NCBI GenBank assembly: GCA_902826815.1
Contig: CADEGF010000015.1
Coordinates: 55,029-119,028 of the forward strand
Direction of reading: 5' to 3'
Length of the DNA: 64,000 nucleotides
Source: an uncultured Mycobacteriaceae bacterium
GTDB lineage: Bacteria > Actinomycetota > Actinomycetes > Mycobacteriales > Mycobacteriaceae
Shown here: positions 8,192 through 17,404 of the stretch, one piece after another
How the letters are laid out: the number at the start of each line of letters is the position of its first letter
Position numbering within the stretch: position 1 is the stretch's first letter
The notes under the pieces: model-generated
Told to the model about the DNA's origin: nothing
Database searches by the model: none
What the model saw: only the letters and a program-made list of their open reading frames with translations
Translations under genes and position numbers: made by a program

Positions 8192-9145
8192 ATGGCGTCA
8201 GGCGAACGTCCGTCGCCCGAGGAGATCGTCCTCTACGACAAGGACCCCGAGACCAAGATCGCGACGATCACGTTCAACCGTCCCGACTATCTGAATGCGC
8301 CGACGTCGGCGGCACGGCTGCGATATGCGGACCTGTTGCGCGGTGCAAACGTGGATGATGACGTCAAGGTCATCGTGATCCGCGGCGTCGGCGACGATTT
8401 CGGCAGCGGTGCCGATCTGCCCGACTTCATGGCGGGCACGGAAGAGGACCGGCTCGCCGAACTCCGCGTGGACGATCCGAACGTCAGGTATCCACCTCAG
8501 GGCACCTTTCGCCACGGAGCGACGATGGGGCAGTGGTATGCCAACGCCGCGGCGGGCAATCGTGCGTTGCAGGAGCTCAAGAAGATCAGCATCGTCGAGG
8601 CCAAGGGGTACTGCTACGGCTGGCACTTCTACCAATGCGCCGATGCCGACCTGGTTATCGCCGCAGACGACGCGCTTTTCGGTCACCCCTCGTTCAGGTA
8701 TTACGGCTGGGGGCCGCGGATGTGGACCTGGGCGCTGACGATGGGCCTGCGGCCGTTCCAGGAGATGGTGTTCACCGGCCGGCCTTTCACCGCGCAGGAG
8801 ATGAAGGACTGCAACTTCCTGAACAAGGTCGTGGCGCGCGACCAACTCGAGGCCGAGGTCGAGAAGTACGCCCTGGCGTGCGCACGTAACCGGCCCGTCG
8901 ACACCATCTTTCAGCAGAAGGTGTTCTTCGAGGTCGTCAAGCAGTTCCAGGGCGAGTACATGGGCAGCGTGCTTGCCGCAATGTTCGAGTCGATGGGCAG
9001 CACGGTTGCACACGATGAAGGAGACTTCGTACTCGGCGATGCGATCGACGCCGGGCTGGCCGACTCCGTCAACGAGAACGACGCGAAGTTCCCGCCCGAG
9101 TTCCGGTTGAGCAAGAAGAATCGGGAGAAGGGCCCGCGGACGTGA
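8192..9145 (+). CDS. Enoyl-CoA hydratase/isomerase (crotonase) family protein
   Basis: This crotonase-fold protein has 317 residues, longer than the usual 260. ITFNRPDYLNAP lies near residue 27 and the oxyanion-hole segment FGSGADLPDF near 69. The positions that carry catalytic Glu in true hydratases read HPSFRYYGWGP, so it may be an isomerase, hydrolase or C-C lyase instead. It overlaps the next CoA-transferase gene by 4 bp, which ties it to CoA-thioester chemistry. Crotonase membership is certain; the reaction is not. Confidence 0.85.
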   Translation: MASGERPSPEEIVLYDKDPETKIATITFNRPDYLNAPTSAARLRYADLLRGANVDDDVKVIVIRGVGDDFGSGADLPDFMAGTEEDRLAELRVDDPNVRYPPQGTFRHGATMGQWYANAAAGNRALQELKKISIVEAKGYCYGWHFYQCADADLVIAADDALFGHPSFRYYGWGPRMWTWALTMGLRPFQEMVFTGRPFTAQEMKDCNFLNKVVARDQLEAEVEKYALACARNRPVDTIFQQKVFFEVVKQFQGEYMGSVLAAMFESMGSTVAHDEGDFVLGDAIDAGLADSVNENDAKFPPEFRLSKKNREKGPRT

Positions 9146-11586
9146 GGAGCGATTCAACGGGGCACCAGCTGCCACTCGATGGGTATACCGTCATCGACCT
9201 CTCCATCGGAATCGCAGGTGCCTATTGCACGAAGTTGCTTGCCGACGGCGGCGCTACGGTGATCAAAGTCGAAGCACCAGAAGGTGATCCGCTGCGCCGG
9301 TGGTCGGCGTCGGGCGCCGAGGTCAAGGCGAACGACGACGGCGCGCTGTTCAGCTTCCTCGCCGGCTCGAAGCACAGTGTCGTCGTCGATCCAGAGGATG
9401 CCGGCGACGTGAGTGTGCTGCGCGGACTGGTCGAGACGGCAGAGGCGGTGGTGTGGTCGCGGGGTTCGAGGGTCGCCGCACTCGACGAGTTCGCGCCTGG
9501 TGCACTGGTCGAGGCGTACCCTGCGTTGACCGTCACGGCGATCACCCCGTTCGGGCTCGATGGTCCGTGGGCGGACAAACCCGCGACCGAGTTCACCACG
9601 CAGGCGTGGTCCGGCGGTGTGATCGGGCTCGGGCGGGGCGCGCAGGACCGTGCACCGCTGTTCGTCGCCGGGCAGATCGGCGAGTGGCTGGCGGGTGCGT
9701 ATGCCGCTGCGGGCACGATGGCGGTGGCGTCGGGACTGTTGGATGTGTCGATGCTGGAAGCCCAGATACTGGGCCTCACTTACTATTCGGTGCCGTTCAA
9801 CGATGCGCTCGGTCGTCCGTTTCGTGACCGTCGACGGCTCACGATCCCCGGTGTGGCGACGGCCGCCGACGGGCTGGTCGCGCTGGGCTGCGGCACCGCA
9901 CAGCAGTGGTTCGACCTGTGCGCGATGACCGGACATGACGAGTGGATCGACGAACAGTCCGAACTGTCGATCACCGAACAGGCCAACATCCATGCGGAGC
10001 AGATCTGCGAGTGGGTGCGTGACAACAGCGTCGACGACATTCTCGACCTGTCCTCAGCGTTCCGGATCCCCAACGCGCCGGTCGGCAACGGCGAGAACGT
10101 CACGTCGTTCGACCAGTTCGCCGCGCGCGGCACGTTCGTGACCAATCCGCGCGACGGGTTCACCCAGCCGGGTCCGCCGTATCGCACCAGCCCTGAGCTC
10201 GTGCGCCCCCCGCGACCCGCCCCCCGGCTCGGCGAACACACCGACCACTACCGCCGAAACGAACAAATGGGCGCAAAAAACGGCCAAAATCGCGCCCAAG
10301 TGTCGGTTTCGGCGCACGGGACATTGCCGTTCGAGGGTGTGCGCGTGCTCGACATGACGAGTTTCTGGGCGGGTCCGTCATGCACGCACGTGCTGGCGCA
10401 GCTCGGCGCCGAGGTCATCCACGTCGAGTCGACGGCGCGCCCGGACGGCACGCGGCTGATCGCGGGCGTGCCGATCACCGAGGACCAGTGGTGGGAGCGT
10501 TCGCCGATCTTCTCCGGCCTGAACACCAACAAGAAGAGCGTGACGCTGGACATCCGCAAGCCGCGAGGCGTCGAGCTTCTCCATCAGCTCGTGACGACAT
10601 GCGACGTCATCGTCGAGAACTACACGCCGCGGGTGCTCGACCAGATCGGCCTCGACTTCGACACCGTGGCGAAACTGCGTCCCGACGCCATCATGATGCG
10701 GATGCCCGGGTTCGGCCTCGACGGTCCGTGGCGGGACAAGCCGGCGTTCGCCTACGTCATCGAGGACGCATCCGGGATCACCTGGCTGACAGGCCATCCC
10801 GACCAGAACCCGGTGGAGCCGTATGCGGTCGGTGACCCGAATGCGGGCGTGCACGGTTTGAACGCGTTGATGCTGGCGCTTGCGCACAGGCGCCGCACGG
10901 GCGAGGGCGTCCGGATCGAGGCCGCCATGGTCGACGCGGCGCTCAACGTCGCCGCCGAACAGGTCATCGAGCACTCCGCCTACGGCAACCTGCTACAACG
11001 CCAGGGCAATCGGGGGCCGACCGCAGCGCCGCAGAATCTCTACCGAACGAGCGAACCCGACGAGTTCGGCAGACCCGACGATTGGGTGGCGATCGCGGTG
11101 GCCACCGACGGGCAATGGGCCAACCTCGTCGCCGCCATCGGGGACCCCGACTGGGCGACCGGCGAGATGGCAAGCGCCGCAGGACGACGGCACCACCATG
11201 ATGAGATCGACGAACACCTCGGCCGGTGGTGCGGCCTGCGAACAGGCGACGAGATCGTCCAGATCCTTTGGGACGCAGGCGTGCCCGTGGCCAAGGTGAT
11301 GCAGCCACACCGGGTCGGTGATCTGCCGCAACTGGAGCACCGCAGCTTCTACGAACGGGTTGACCATCCGGTGAACCCCACCGCGCGGCACAGCACACTG
11401 CCCATGCGAATCTCGACCGGACCACAGCGCTTTCACACAACACCTGCGCCGCTTCTCGGGCAGCACAACAGCGAGGTGCTCGCCGGGCTGGGGCTCGGCG
11501 ACGACGAGATCGCCGACCTCGAGGACCTGGGCATCATCGGCACCGTTCCGGCGGGCCTTGGCATCCGCACCACCAAGACTGGTTAA
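9142..11586 (+). CDS. Double-domain family III (CaiB/BaiF) CoA-transferase
   Basis: This 814-residue protein contains two consecutive CaiB/BaiF domains, roughly residues 10-370 and 393-800, where ordinary members have about 400 residues. The C-terminal domain keeps the catalytic aspartate, Asp565 in GDPNAG. The aligned position of the N-terminal domain is Gln178 (AGQIGE), so that half probably cannot form the acyl-Asp intermediate. The linker (about residues 371-391) is encoded by a long inverted repeat. It should move CoA between organic acids to activate a pathway acid. It overlaps the crotonase gene and precedes an SDR by 8 bp. Confidence 0.9.
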   Translation: MRSDSTGHQLPLDGYTVIDLSIGIAGAYCTKLLADGGATVIKVEAPEGDPLRRWSASGAEVKANDDGALFSFLAGSKHSVVVDPEDAGDVSVLRGLVETAEAVVWSRGSRVAALDEFAPGALVEAYPALTVTAITPFGLDGPWADKPATEFTTQAWSGGVIGLGRGAQDRAPLFVAGQIGEWLAGAYAAAGTMAVASGLLDVSMLEAQILGLTYYSVPFNDALGRPFRDRRRLTIPGVATAADGLVALGCGTAQQWFDLCAMTGHDEWIDEQSELSITEQANIHAEQICEWVRDNSVDDILDLSSAFRIPNAPVGNGENVTSFDQFAARGTFVTNPRDGFTQPGPPYRTSPELVRPPRPAPRLGEHTDHYRRNEQMGAKNGQNRAQVSVSAHGTLPFEGVRVLDMTSFWAGPSCTHVLAQLGAEVIHVESTARPDGTRLIAGVPITEDQWWERSPIFSGLNTNKKSVTLDIRKPRGVELLHQLVTTCDVIVENYTPRVLDQIGLDFDTVAKLRPDAIMMRMPGFGLDGPWRDKPAFAYVIEDASGITWLTGHPDQNPVEPYAVGDPNAGVHGLNALMLALAHRRRTGEGVRIEAAMVDAALNVAAEQVIEHSAYGNLLQRQGNRGPTAAPQNLYRTSEPDEFGRPDDWVAIAVATDGQWANLVAAIGDPDWATGEMASAAGRRHHHDEIDEHLGRWCGLRTGDEIVQILWDAGVPVAKVMQPHRVGDLPQLEHRSFYERVDHPVNPTARHSTLPMRISTGPQRFHTTPAPLLGQHNSEVLAGLGLGDDEIADLEDLGIIGTVPAGLGIRTTKTG
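10254..10312. repeat. Inverted repeat forming the linker between the two CoA-transferase domains
   Basis: The 20-nt arm at 10254-10273 pairs with 10293-10312 at 16 of 20 positions around a 19-nt A-rich loop. It is in frame and codes for the polar linker around residues 371-391. Its composition is unlike the flanking GC-rich coding DNA and looks like an intergenic palindrome captured in a gene. Confidence 0.65.
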
Positions 11587-11594
11587 CTCGTCAG

Positions 11595-12398
11595 GTGAGC
11601 ATCGATCCGTCGAACATCCTGCTGACCGGTCGAGTCGCGGTCGTCACCGGCGGGGGAGAGGGCATCGGCCGCGGCATCGCCGAGGGGCTTGCCGCCTTCG
11701 GAGCCAAGGTCGCGATCTGGGAGCGCAATCCCGACACCTGCGTATCGACGGCCGAACGCATTGGCGCGCTTGGCATCGTGACCGACGTGCGTGACAGCGA
11801 ACAGGTCGACGCGGCACTGGAGCGCACTGCGGGCGAGCTCGGCACGGTGAGCATCCTGGTCAACAACGCGGGCGGGGTGTTCGCGTCACCGTTGCTCGAG
11901 ACCACGGAGAACGGCTGGGACGCGCTGTATCGGTCGAACCTGCGCCATGTGCTGCTGTGCACGCAGCGGGTGTCGCAGCGGCTGGTGGCCGCAGGTCTGC
12001 CGGGAAGCGTCATCAACGTGACGTCCATCGAGGGGGTGCGCGCGGCACCCGGCTACGCCGCGTATGCGGCCGCCAAAGCGGGCGTCATCAACTACACCAA
12101 GACGGCGGCGCTGGAACTGGCCACCCAGGGAATCCGCGTCAACGCACTCGCCCCGGACCTGACCGTCACCGAGGGGCTGCTCCGTGTCTCGCCGGACGGC
12201 CTGCCCGAGGGCGCCAGGCACATGATCCCGATGGCGCGCCCCGGCCATGTCGATGAAATGGCAGGCGCTGCCGTCTTTCTGGCATCCGACATGTCGAGCT
12301 ACATCACCGGTCAGACGATCCATGTCGACGGTGGCACCCAGGCCGCGAGCGGATGGCACCACAACCCGCAGACCGGCGACTACCAGCTGGGACCCTAA
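11595..12398 (+). CDS. Short-chain dehydrogenase/reductase (SDR)
   Basis: The 267-residue SDR starts at GTG 11595. It has cofactor loop TGGGEGIGRG near residue 19, NNAGG near 94, Ser in NVTSIEG, the catalytic YAAAK, and the C-terminal ITGQTIHVDGG typical of the family. It is the last gene of the long plus-strand run and its TAA overlaps the stop of the convergent epimerase gene by a few bases. A role in oxidising a hydroxyacyl-CoA is plausible from context only. Confidence 0.88.
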   Translation: MSIDPSNILLTGRVAVVTGGGEGIGRGIAEGLAAFGAKVAIWERNPDTCVSTAERIGALGIVTDVRDSEQVDAALERTAGELGTVSILVNNAGGVFASPLLETTENGWDALYRSNLRHVLLCTQRVSQRLVAAGLPGSVINVTSIEGVRAAPGYAAYAAAKAGVINYTKTAALELATQGIRVNALAPDLTVTEGLLRVSPDGLPEGARHMIPMARPGHVDEMAGAAVFLASDMSSYITGQTIHVDGGTQAASGWHHNPQTGDYQLGP

Positions 12399-13471
12399 CT
12401 CTCCGTCGGCTGCCGCTCTAGGCAAGGGTCACCGAGCCGAGAAGCGACCGCACCCCACAGATCGGTATAGGTTCCCGGCGCATTCCGGTAGGCGGCCCGC
12501 CGGCCGAGAAATACGCGCGCGGCAGGCGCGACGAGGCGCAGCAGAAGGCGCTTCCACCCCATCCGTTCCCTCATCTCGGCGAGCATGGCGGGCCAGGAAT
12601 GATGTTGGAAGCCAAGTACTTCCTGCGCCCGCGCGGTGTCCATCCAGTCGGTGAGGAACCATCCGTCGTTGTCGTTCGGGTCGCCCGGCCGCCCTTCTGG
12701 CAGCACGCCGGGTAACCCAAGGGCCGCGGTCAGTGCGGCACCGACATCGCTCTGCACCAGTTTGTGGGAGTCGTCGCCCGCAATGAGCAGGATCTCGCCC
12801 GCGACATCGGCGGTGGTGGCTGCCGCGAACGCGACACCGACGTCGCGAACGTCGACGGTGTGAATCCGCCCGTCGGTTGGCAGTGCGCTCTCGATGAAGA
12901 TGCCGTCGGCACTGAGCGGCAGCGCGCCGAAGTTCGGGCTCAACACACCTCCGAGTCGCAGTACCACCCATTCCAGACTCGAGCTGCGGACGAATTGTTC
13001 GGCCTCGAATTTGGTGTTGCTGTAAAGCTCGAACGGCCGCGGCGGGGTGTCGGCACGAACCACGTCGGTCACCCGGTGGGGGTTGCGCGAACCGTAGACC
13101 GCGTTGCTCGAGGCCTGGACGAACCGGGGCGGATCGGGCTGCGCCTCGGCGGCGTGCACCAGCGCGGTCGTGGCGTCCACGTTGACCTTGCGGGCCAGCC
13201 CGGGATTGCGGTACAGCGGCGGCGGGATGACAGCGGCGAGGTGGACGATCACCGACGGCGACACCTCGGAAACCAGCCGACCGACCTGTGCTTCGTCGGT
13301 CAGATCCGCCCACCGCGCCGTAACCCCGTCGGGCAGCGCCTTGGCCTTCTTGCGGTTGGCGGGGGTGTCGAGGTCGGCGACGACGACGCGGCGCCCTGCC
13401 GCGGCCAGCCGTTTGACGGTCTCCGAGCCGACGAGGCCGAAACCACCCGTGACGAGAACTGTGTCTGACAT
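12395..13471 (-). CDS. NAD-dependent epimerase/dehydratase family protein
   Basis: This 358-residue extended SDR has the N-terminal TGGFGLVGSE nucleotide loop and the active-site YSNTK. A hydrophobic, Arg-rich C-terminal segment (about 300-335) is unusual for soluble sugar epimerases and might contact the membrane. Related proteins act on sugar nucleotides or on 3-beta-hydroxysteroids. It is transcribed divergently from the acyltransferase gene at 13597 and is convergent with the SDR upstream. The substrate is open. Confidence 0.85.
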   Translation of the reverse strand: MSDTVLVTGGFGLVGSETVKRLAAAGRRVVVADLDTPANRKKAKALPDGVTARWADLTDEAQVGRLVSEVSPSVIVHLAAVIPPPLYRNPGLARKVNVDATTALVHAAEAQPDPPRFVQASSNAVYGSRNPHRVTDVVRADTPPRPFELYSNTKFEAEQFVRSSSLEWVVLRLGGVLSPNFGALPLSADGIFIESALPTDGRIHTVDVRDVGVAFAAATTADVAGEILLIAGDDSHKLVQSDVGAALTAALGLPGVLPEGRPGDPNDNDGWFLTDWMDTARAQEVLGFQHHSWPAMLAEMRERMGWKRLLLRLVAPAARVFLGRRAAYRNAPGTYTDLWGAVASRLGDPCLERQPTES

Positions 13472-13596
13472 CCGTCCCCCTCGATGGAAATGACATTCTC
13501 AATAAAAGAGAGTAGCATATCCGCAGGTAGGGCGGATCCAGGTGTAAGCCGGACCGCCGTGGGTATGCGGTGCACACAATAGGACGTAGGTGAGGA
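13472..13596. promoter_or_regulatory. Divergent promoter region
   Basis: This 125-bp gap separates the divergently transcribed epimerase and acyltransferase genes. It includes a short AT-rich stretch in otherwise GC-rich DNA, with a TTCTC/GAGAG inverted pair at 13496-13512 that could be an operator. It does not match the TGAGAA-5-TTCTCA operators elsewhere in the window because the half-sites point the other way. Confidence 0.35.
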
Positions 13597-14409
13597 ATGG
13601 GCGACAGGGGCGTTGGGTCAATCGGCACGCAAGAGCCTGCCAAGTGGGATCCCTCCTTCACCGAGCAGATCAAGAATCGGGTCGGTCCGCTCGTCAAGCG
13701 CTACTTCCGCGCAGAAGTGCACGGTCTCGACTCCGTACCCGCCGCAGGCGGCGCGCTCCTGGTGTCGAACCACTCAGGCGGCATGCTGACTCCCGACGTG
13801 CTCGTTTTCGCGCCGGCGTTCTACGACAAGTTCGGCTTCGACCGCCCGTTGTTCACCCTGGCGCACTCCGCACTCTTCGTGGGTCCGATGGGCGATTGGC
13901 TGCGTCGCGCCGGAGCCGTCGAGGCAACCCGGGAGAACGCCGAGAAGGCGTTGCACGCAGGCGCGCTGGTACTGGTGTTTCCCGGGGGCGACTACGACTC
14001 CTACCGGCCGACCTTCGCGAACAAGATCGACTTCGCAGGCAGGACCGGTTATGTGCGGACCGCCGTGGAAAGCGACGTACCGATCGTGCCGATGGTGTCT
14101 ATCGGCGGGCAGGAGATGCAGCTTTTCATCACCCGCGGTAACTGGTTGGCCAAGCGGCTGGGGCTGGAACGTCTTCGAGCGGAGATCCTTCCGGTGACGT
14201 TCGGCTTCCCGTTCGGGCTGAGCGTGTTCTTCCCGCCGAATCTGCCGCTGCCGACCAAGATCGTCACGCAGGTGCTTGATCCGATCGACGTGATCGCGAA
14301 GTTCGGGGAGAACCCCGATGTCGACGCGGTCGACGCCCACGTCCGCGACGTGATGCAGACCGCGCTCGACAAGCTGGCGCGCGAGCGCCGCTTCCCGATA
14401 CTGGGTTAA
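13597..14409 (+). CDS. Lysophospholipid/diacylglycerol acyltransferase-like protein (PlsC/LPLAT superfamily)
   Basis: The 270-residue protein has the NHSGG acyltransferase block near residue 52, followed by Asp of the HxnD catalytic pair, and the glycerol-binding block FPGGDYDSYRP near 128, as in the MGAT/DGAT-like branch of the LPLAT superfamily. It would transfer an acyl chain from acyl-CoA to a glycerolipid at the membrane face. It is an odd neighbour for a catabolic cluster but could store acyl-CoA overflow as lipid. It is transcribed alone, convergent with the SDR at 14567. Confidence 0.82.
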   Translation: MGDRGVGSIGTQEPAKWDPSFTEQIKNRVGPLVKRYFRAEVHGLDSVPAAGGALLVSNHSGGMLTPDVLVFAPAFYDKFGFDRPLFTLAHSALFVGPMGDWLRRAGAVEATRENAEKALHAGALVLVFPGGDYDSYRPTFANKIDFAGRTGYVRTAVESDVPIVPMVSIGGQEMQLFITRGNWLAKRLGLERLRAEILPVTFGFPFGLSVFFPPNLPLPTKIVTQVLDPIDVIAKFGENPDVDAVDAHVRDVMQTALDKLARERRFPILG

Positions 14410-14566
14410 CCGATCGGCTTGACCGGCGCCATCGCCGTGCCGACGCGGCTCAGCTCGGCGGGAAGCCCTGCGGCGCGCCGGATCTCGGTCAGACCGTGGA
14501 CCACCGCTACCGTCGTACGGTTCCAGGCAACCACCGCGTGGCCGCAGGCTGGGCGGTTTGGGTGAC
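14410..14566. other. Convergent intergenic stretch, possible minus-strand coding remnant
   Basis: This 157-bp gap lies between the acyltransferase stop and the stop of the minus-strand SDR. On the minus strand, one frame from about 14535 down to a TAA at 14406 encodes about 42 residues with coding-like composition (GLTEIRRAAGLPAELSRVG). It may be a small unrecognised protein or a gene remnant. No terminator stem was recognised. Confidence 0.25.
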
Positions 14567-15412
14567 TCAGTGTCTCCAGCCCTCGGCGGCCTGCTCGTCG
14601 AAGGTGCGGTCGATGCGCTCGAAGCGCCTTCGGATCGATTCGCGGGAGGCGCGGTGCGGCAGGATGTAGAGCCGGTTGGCGACGACGGCGTCGGCGGTCA
14701 GGCGGGCGACGTCGTCGGGTCGCACGTCGGCGTCGGTCGGCGTCACGACCGCGGTCAGCCCCTGCACAGCGTCGTCCTTCTGCTCGCTGCGCGCGCCGTA
14801 GTCGCCGCTTCTGCTGCGTTCGGAGTTCGCCATCAGCGGCGTGTCGACGATCATCGGGCAGAGCACCGAAACCCCGATGCCCTCGCCCTTCAGCTCGCGT
14901 GACAGGCCCTCGGCGAGTGCGACGACACCGAATTTGGCGACCGAGTACGGGCCGAGGTAGGCGTTGCCGACCATGCCGGCGAACGACGACGTGAACACGA
15001 GGTGGCGATCCCCGCCCTGTTCGATCATCCGGGGCAGGAATGCCTCGACGCCGTGGATGGGGCCCCACAGGTCGACGTCCATCACCCAGCGCCAGTCGCC
15101 GTGGGTGATGTCGGAGATCGCGCCCGCGTAGGCGATGCCCGCATTGTTGAACACCAGGTTCACCTCGCCGAGCAGGCGGAAGGATTCGTCGGCCAGCTGC
15201 TCTACGGCGTCGAGCTTCGTGACGTCGCAGATGACCCCGTGCGCCTCCGCGCCGTCGGCGCGCAGTTGCTCGACGGCTGCATCCAGCGTGGTCTGATCGA
15301 TGTCGGCCAACACGACGCGCGCGCCGCGGCGGGTGAACTCCTGTGCGCAGGCGAACCCGATGCCGCTGGCACCGCCGGTGATGACCGCTCCGCGTCCCTC
15401 GAATGTCTCCAC
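14567..15412 (-). CDS. Short-chain dehydrogenase/reductase (SDR)
   Basis: The 281-residue SDR has TGGASGIGFA near residue 12, NNAGIAYAG near 88, a Ser in TSSFAG, and YSVAK as catalytic Tyr/Lys. The C-terminal 40 residues are Arg-rich and lack the usual TGxxxxVDGG ending, as in SDRs that modify acyl or isoprenoid chains. It lies 18 bp downstream of an APH-type kinase gene on the same strand and probably shares its transcript. Confidence 0.86.
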   Translation of the reverse strand: METFEGRGAVITGGASGIGFACAQEFTRRGARVVLADIDQTTLDAAVEQLRADGAEAHGVICDVTKLDAVEQLADESFRLLGEVNLVFNNAGIAYAGAISDITHGDWRWVMDVDLWGPIHGVEAFLPRMIEQGGDRHLVFTSSFAGMVGNAYLGPYSVAKFGVVALAEGLSRELKGEGIGVSVLCPMIVDTPLMANSERSRSGDYGARSEQKDDAVQGLTAVVTPTDADVRPDDVARLTADAVVANRLYILPHRASRESIRRRFERIDRTFDEQAAEGWRH

Positions 15413-15430
15413 GGCGCGAAGACTATCCCG

Positions 15431-16519
15431 CTACGAGATGGCGTCAATCGCCGCAGGCGTATCGAGGTCGGAGAAAGCCGCCGCGTAGCGCTGCGCCAGC
15501 GCGACGCAGATCTCCGGGCTCTGCCAGGCGTCGCCTCCCGACAGCGTGGCCATCCAGATGGCCAGCCCGTGTGCGACGGACGCGCGGTAGCGAAGCAGAA
15601 CGTCGTCGTGGCTGGGCATTTCGCTGGCAGGCAGTGTCAGCGCGGCCCGGTATACGTCGAGCAGGTCTCGCTCGCCGCTTCGCCTGTCCTCGATCGTCAA
15701 CGCGCCCTGCAGGAAGTAGCCGAGGTCGAGCGACCAGTTGCCCCGTCGCACCATCTGCCAGTCGAGGAAGCCGACTTTCTCACCGGGGACGTCGTCGGGC
15801 AGCACATAGGTGTTGCCGATGTGCGGATCGCCGTGCAGGAGCGTCTGCGATGCGGAAAATCCGGTCAGCGTGCCGATGTAGCGCGCCCAGATGTCGATGA
15901 ACAACTGCTCGCCGGTCAGCGCCAGAATTTCGGCGGACACCGTATCGCCCAGCCGTTCGCGGGCGATGTGCAGCGGGGCGTACTGCATCCCTTCGAACGC
16001 GACGAACGGCTCGACCCAACCGAGCGCCGGATTGTCCGTCAGCCGGTCGCCCCAGAACGCGCTGTGCAGCCGGGCGAGGCCACGCACCCCGTCGGCCACC
16101 TGTTCGACGGTCATGGGCCTGGTGGAGTCGCGCGGGTCGGCTCCGCGGGCGACGACGTCCTCCATGATCATCAAAAAGTCTGAGTTCTCCTCGTCGATGA
16201 GGGCCGCGTAGACCTCCGGATGATCAAGCGGCAGAGCCACTCCCGAGGCGAAAAGTCGAGGTTCGTGGTAAAGCCCGCTGGTCAGCGCGACGAGTTCGGC
16301 ATGGTCAGGGTCGACCGCCTTGGCGAATACGGTCGCGGGCCCGGAGCCGGCCGAATAGGTCAGCTCAAGGCGGGCCCGCTTATTGGTGCCGTCGTCGCGA
16401 AGCGCGACCCGGACGCCGTCCACCACGGCGCCGGGATGCCGCTGGGCGAGCACCGTCGTCATCCAGCCGGGTGTGATGCCGTCCCAGCCCTGCGGGATGG
16501 ACAGCTGCGCAAGCGTCAC
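15431..16519 (-). CDS. Aminoglycoside phosphotransferase (APH)-fold kinase
   Basis: This 362-residue protein starts at GTG. It has the kinase-like Brenner motif HGDPHIGN and the following metal-binding DWQ segment. The N-terminal AKAVDP supplies the ATP-binding lysine region. Such APH-like proteins in catabolic clusters phosphorylate small hydroxyl compounds or hydroxyacyl-CoAs rather than antibiotics. It lies between two SDR genes in a minus-strand run. A second, different APH protein lies at 39091-40119. Antibiotic resistance is not suggested by context. Confidence 0.83.
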   Translation of the reverse strand: MTLAQLSIPQGWDGITPGWMTTVLAQRHPGAVVDGVRVALRDDGTNKRARLELTYSAGSGPATVFAKAVDPDHAELVALTSGLYHEPRLFASGVALPLDHPEVYAALIDEENSDFLMIMEDVVARGADPRDSTRPMTVEQVADGVRGLARLHSAFWGDRLTDNPALGWVEPFVAFEGMQYAPLHIARERLGDTVSAEILALTGEQLFIDIWARYIGTLTGFSASQTLLHGDPHIGNTYVLPDDVPGEKVGFLDWQMVRRGNWSLDLGYFLQGALTIEDRRSGERDLLDVYRAALTLPASEMPSHDDVLLRYRASVAHGLAIWMATLSGGDAWQSPEICVALAQRYAAAFSDLDTPAAIDAIS

Positions 16520-16526
16520 GGCCGGC

Positions 16527-17363
16527 CTACTTCAGGCAGCTGCCGCCGTCGATCGGAAGCGTGACGCCGGTGATGTAGCGGGCCTCGTCGGACGCGAGGA
16601 ACAGCACTGCGTTGGCGATGTCCTCGGCCTCCACCCAGCCGATCGGCAGTGTGTGCATCAGCTGACCGACCACCTTCATATCCTCGGGACCCGGGTTCTC
16701 CAGGTCGGGGCGGAACAGCTTCATGGTGCCGTCGTTCATGAACAGCGGGGTGTTCACGTTGGTCGGGTGCACGGAGTTGACGCGGATGTTCTGTGCGCCG
16801 AGTTCGACCGCGAAGGTGCGCATCAGACCGACTACACCGTGCTTGGCGGCGACGTAGTGACCGGTGTGCGGGTAGGCCTTCAGGCCGCCCACCGAGCTGG
16901 TCAGGATGATCGAGCCGCCGCGGCCGCCTGCAAGAATATGCGGCACACCGGCTTTCACCGTCTTCCACACGCCGCCGAGGTTGACGTCGATCATGTCGGT
17001 CCAGTCATCCTCGCTGGTTTTGTCCAGCGTGGCACCGCCGTTGCCGATACCCGCGTTCGCGATGATGATGTCGAGCCGGCCCAGTTGGTCGACGCCTGTA
17101 TCCACGGCTGCCTTGAGGGCGTCGAAGTCACGGGTGTCGACCTCTGCGGTGTAGATACGGCGATTGAGTCCCTTGACCAGATCGGCGGTCTCGGCGAGGT
17201 CCTCGGGGGTTGCGAGTGGGATCGCAACGCTGTCGATCTGCTTACAGATATCGACGGCGATGATGTCGGCGCCCTCTTCGGCCAGCCGCACCGCGTGCGC
17301 GCGGCCCTGCCCGCGGGCCGCTCCGGTGATGAAAGCGACCTTGCCCTCTACGCGTCCTGCCAT
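16527..17363 (-). CDS. Mycofactocin-dependent type SDR
   Basis: ATG at 17363 gives 278 residues. The signature TGAARGQGRAHAVRLAEEG near residues 14-32 is the characteristic cofactor loop of the mycofactocin-coupled SDR family, in which NAD stays bound and the redox peptide mycofactocin is the electron carrier. Active-site Ser in TSSVGG and YVAAK follow. It would oxidise an alcohol with mycofactocin as acceptor. The mycofactocin genes are outside the window. It lies just downstream of a P450 gene, so hydroxylation followed by oxidation is a natural pairing. Confidence 0.9.
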   Translation of the reverse strand: MAGRVEGKVAFITGAARGQGRAHAVRLAEEGADIIAVDICKQIDSVAIPLATPEDLAETADLVKGLNRRIYTAEVDTRDFDALKAAVDTGVDQLGRLDIIIANAGIGNGGATLDKTSEDDWTDMIDVNLGGVWKTVKAGVPHILAGGRGGSIILTSSVGGLKAYPHTGHYVAAKHGVVGLMRTFAVELGAQNIRVNSVHPTNVNTPLFMNDGTMKLFRPDLENPGPEDMKVVGQLMHTLPIGWVEAEDIANAVLFLASDEARYITGVTLPIDGGSCLK

Positions 17364-17404
17364 GTTTATCAGTCCTTTTAGTGGTAGTTGGATGTTGTTT
17401 GAAT

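Noticed and set aside
15431-16519. Aminoglycoside resistance gene
   Set aside because: The APH fold is present, but it lies within a catabolic run between SDR genes; APH-type kinases of small metabolites fit better.
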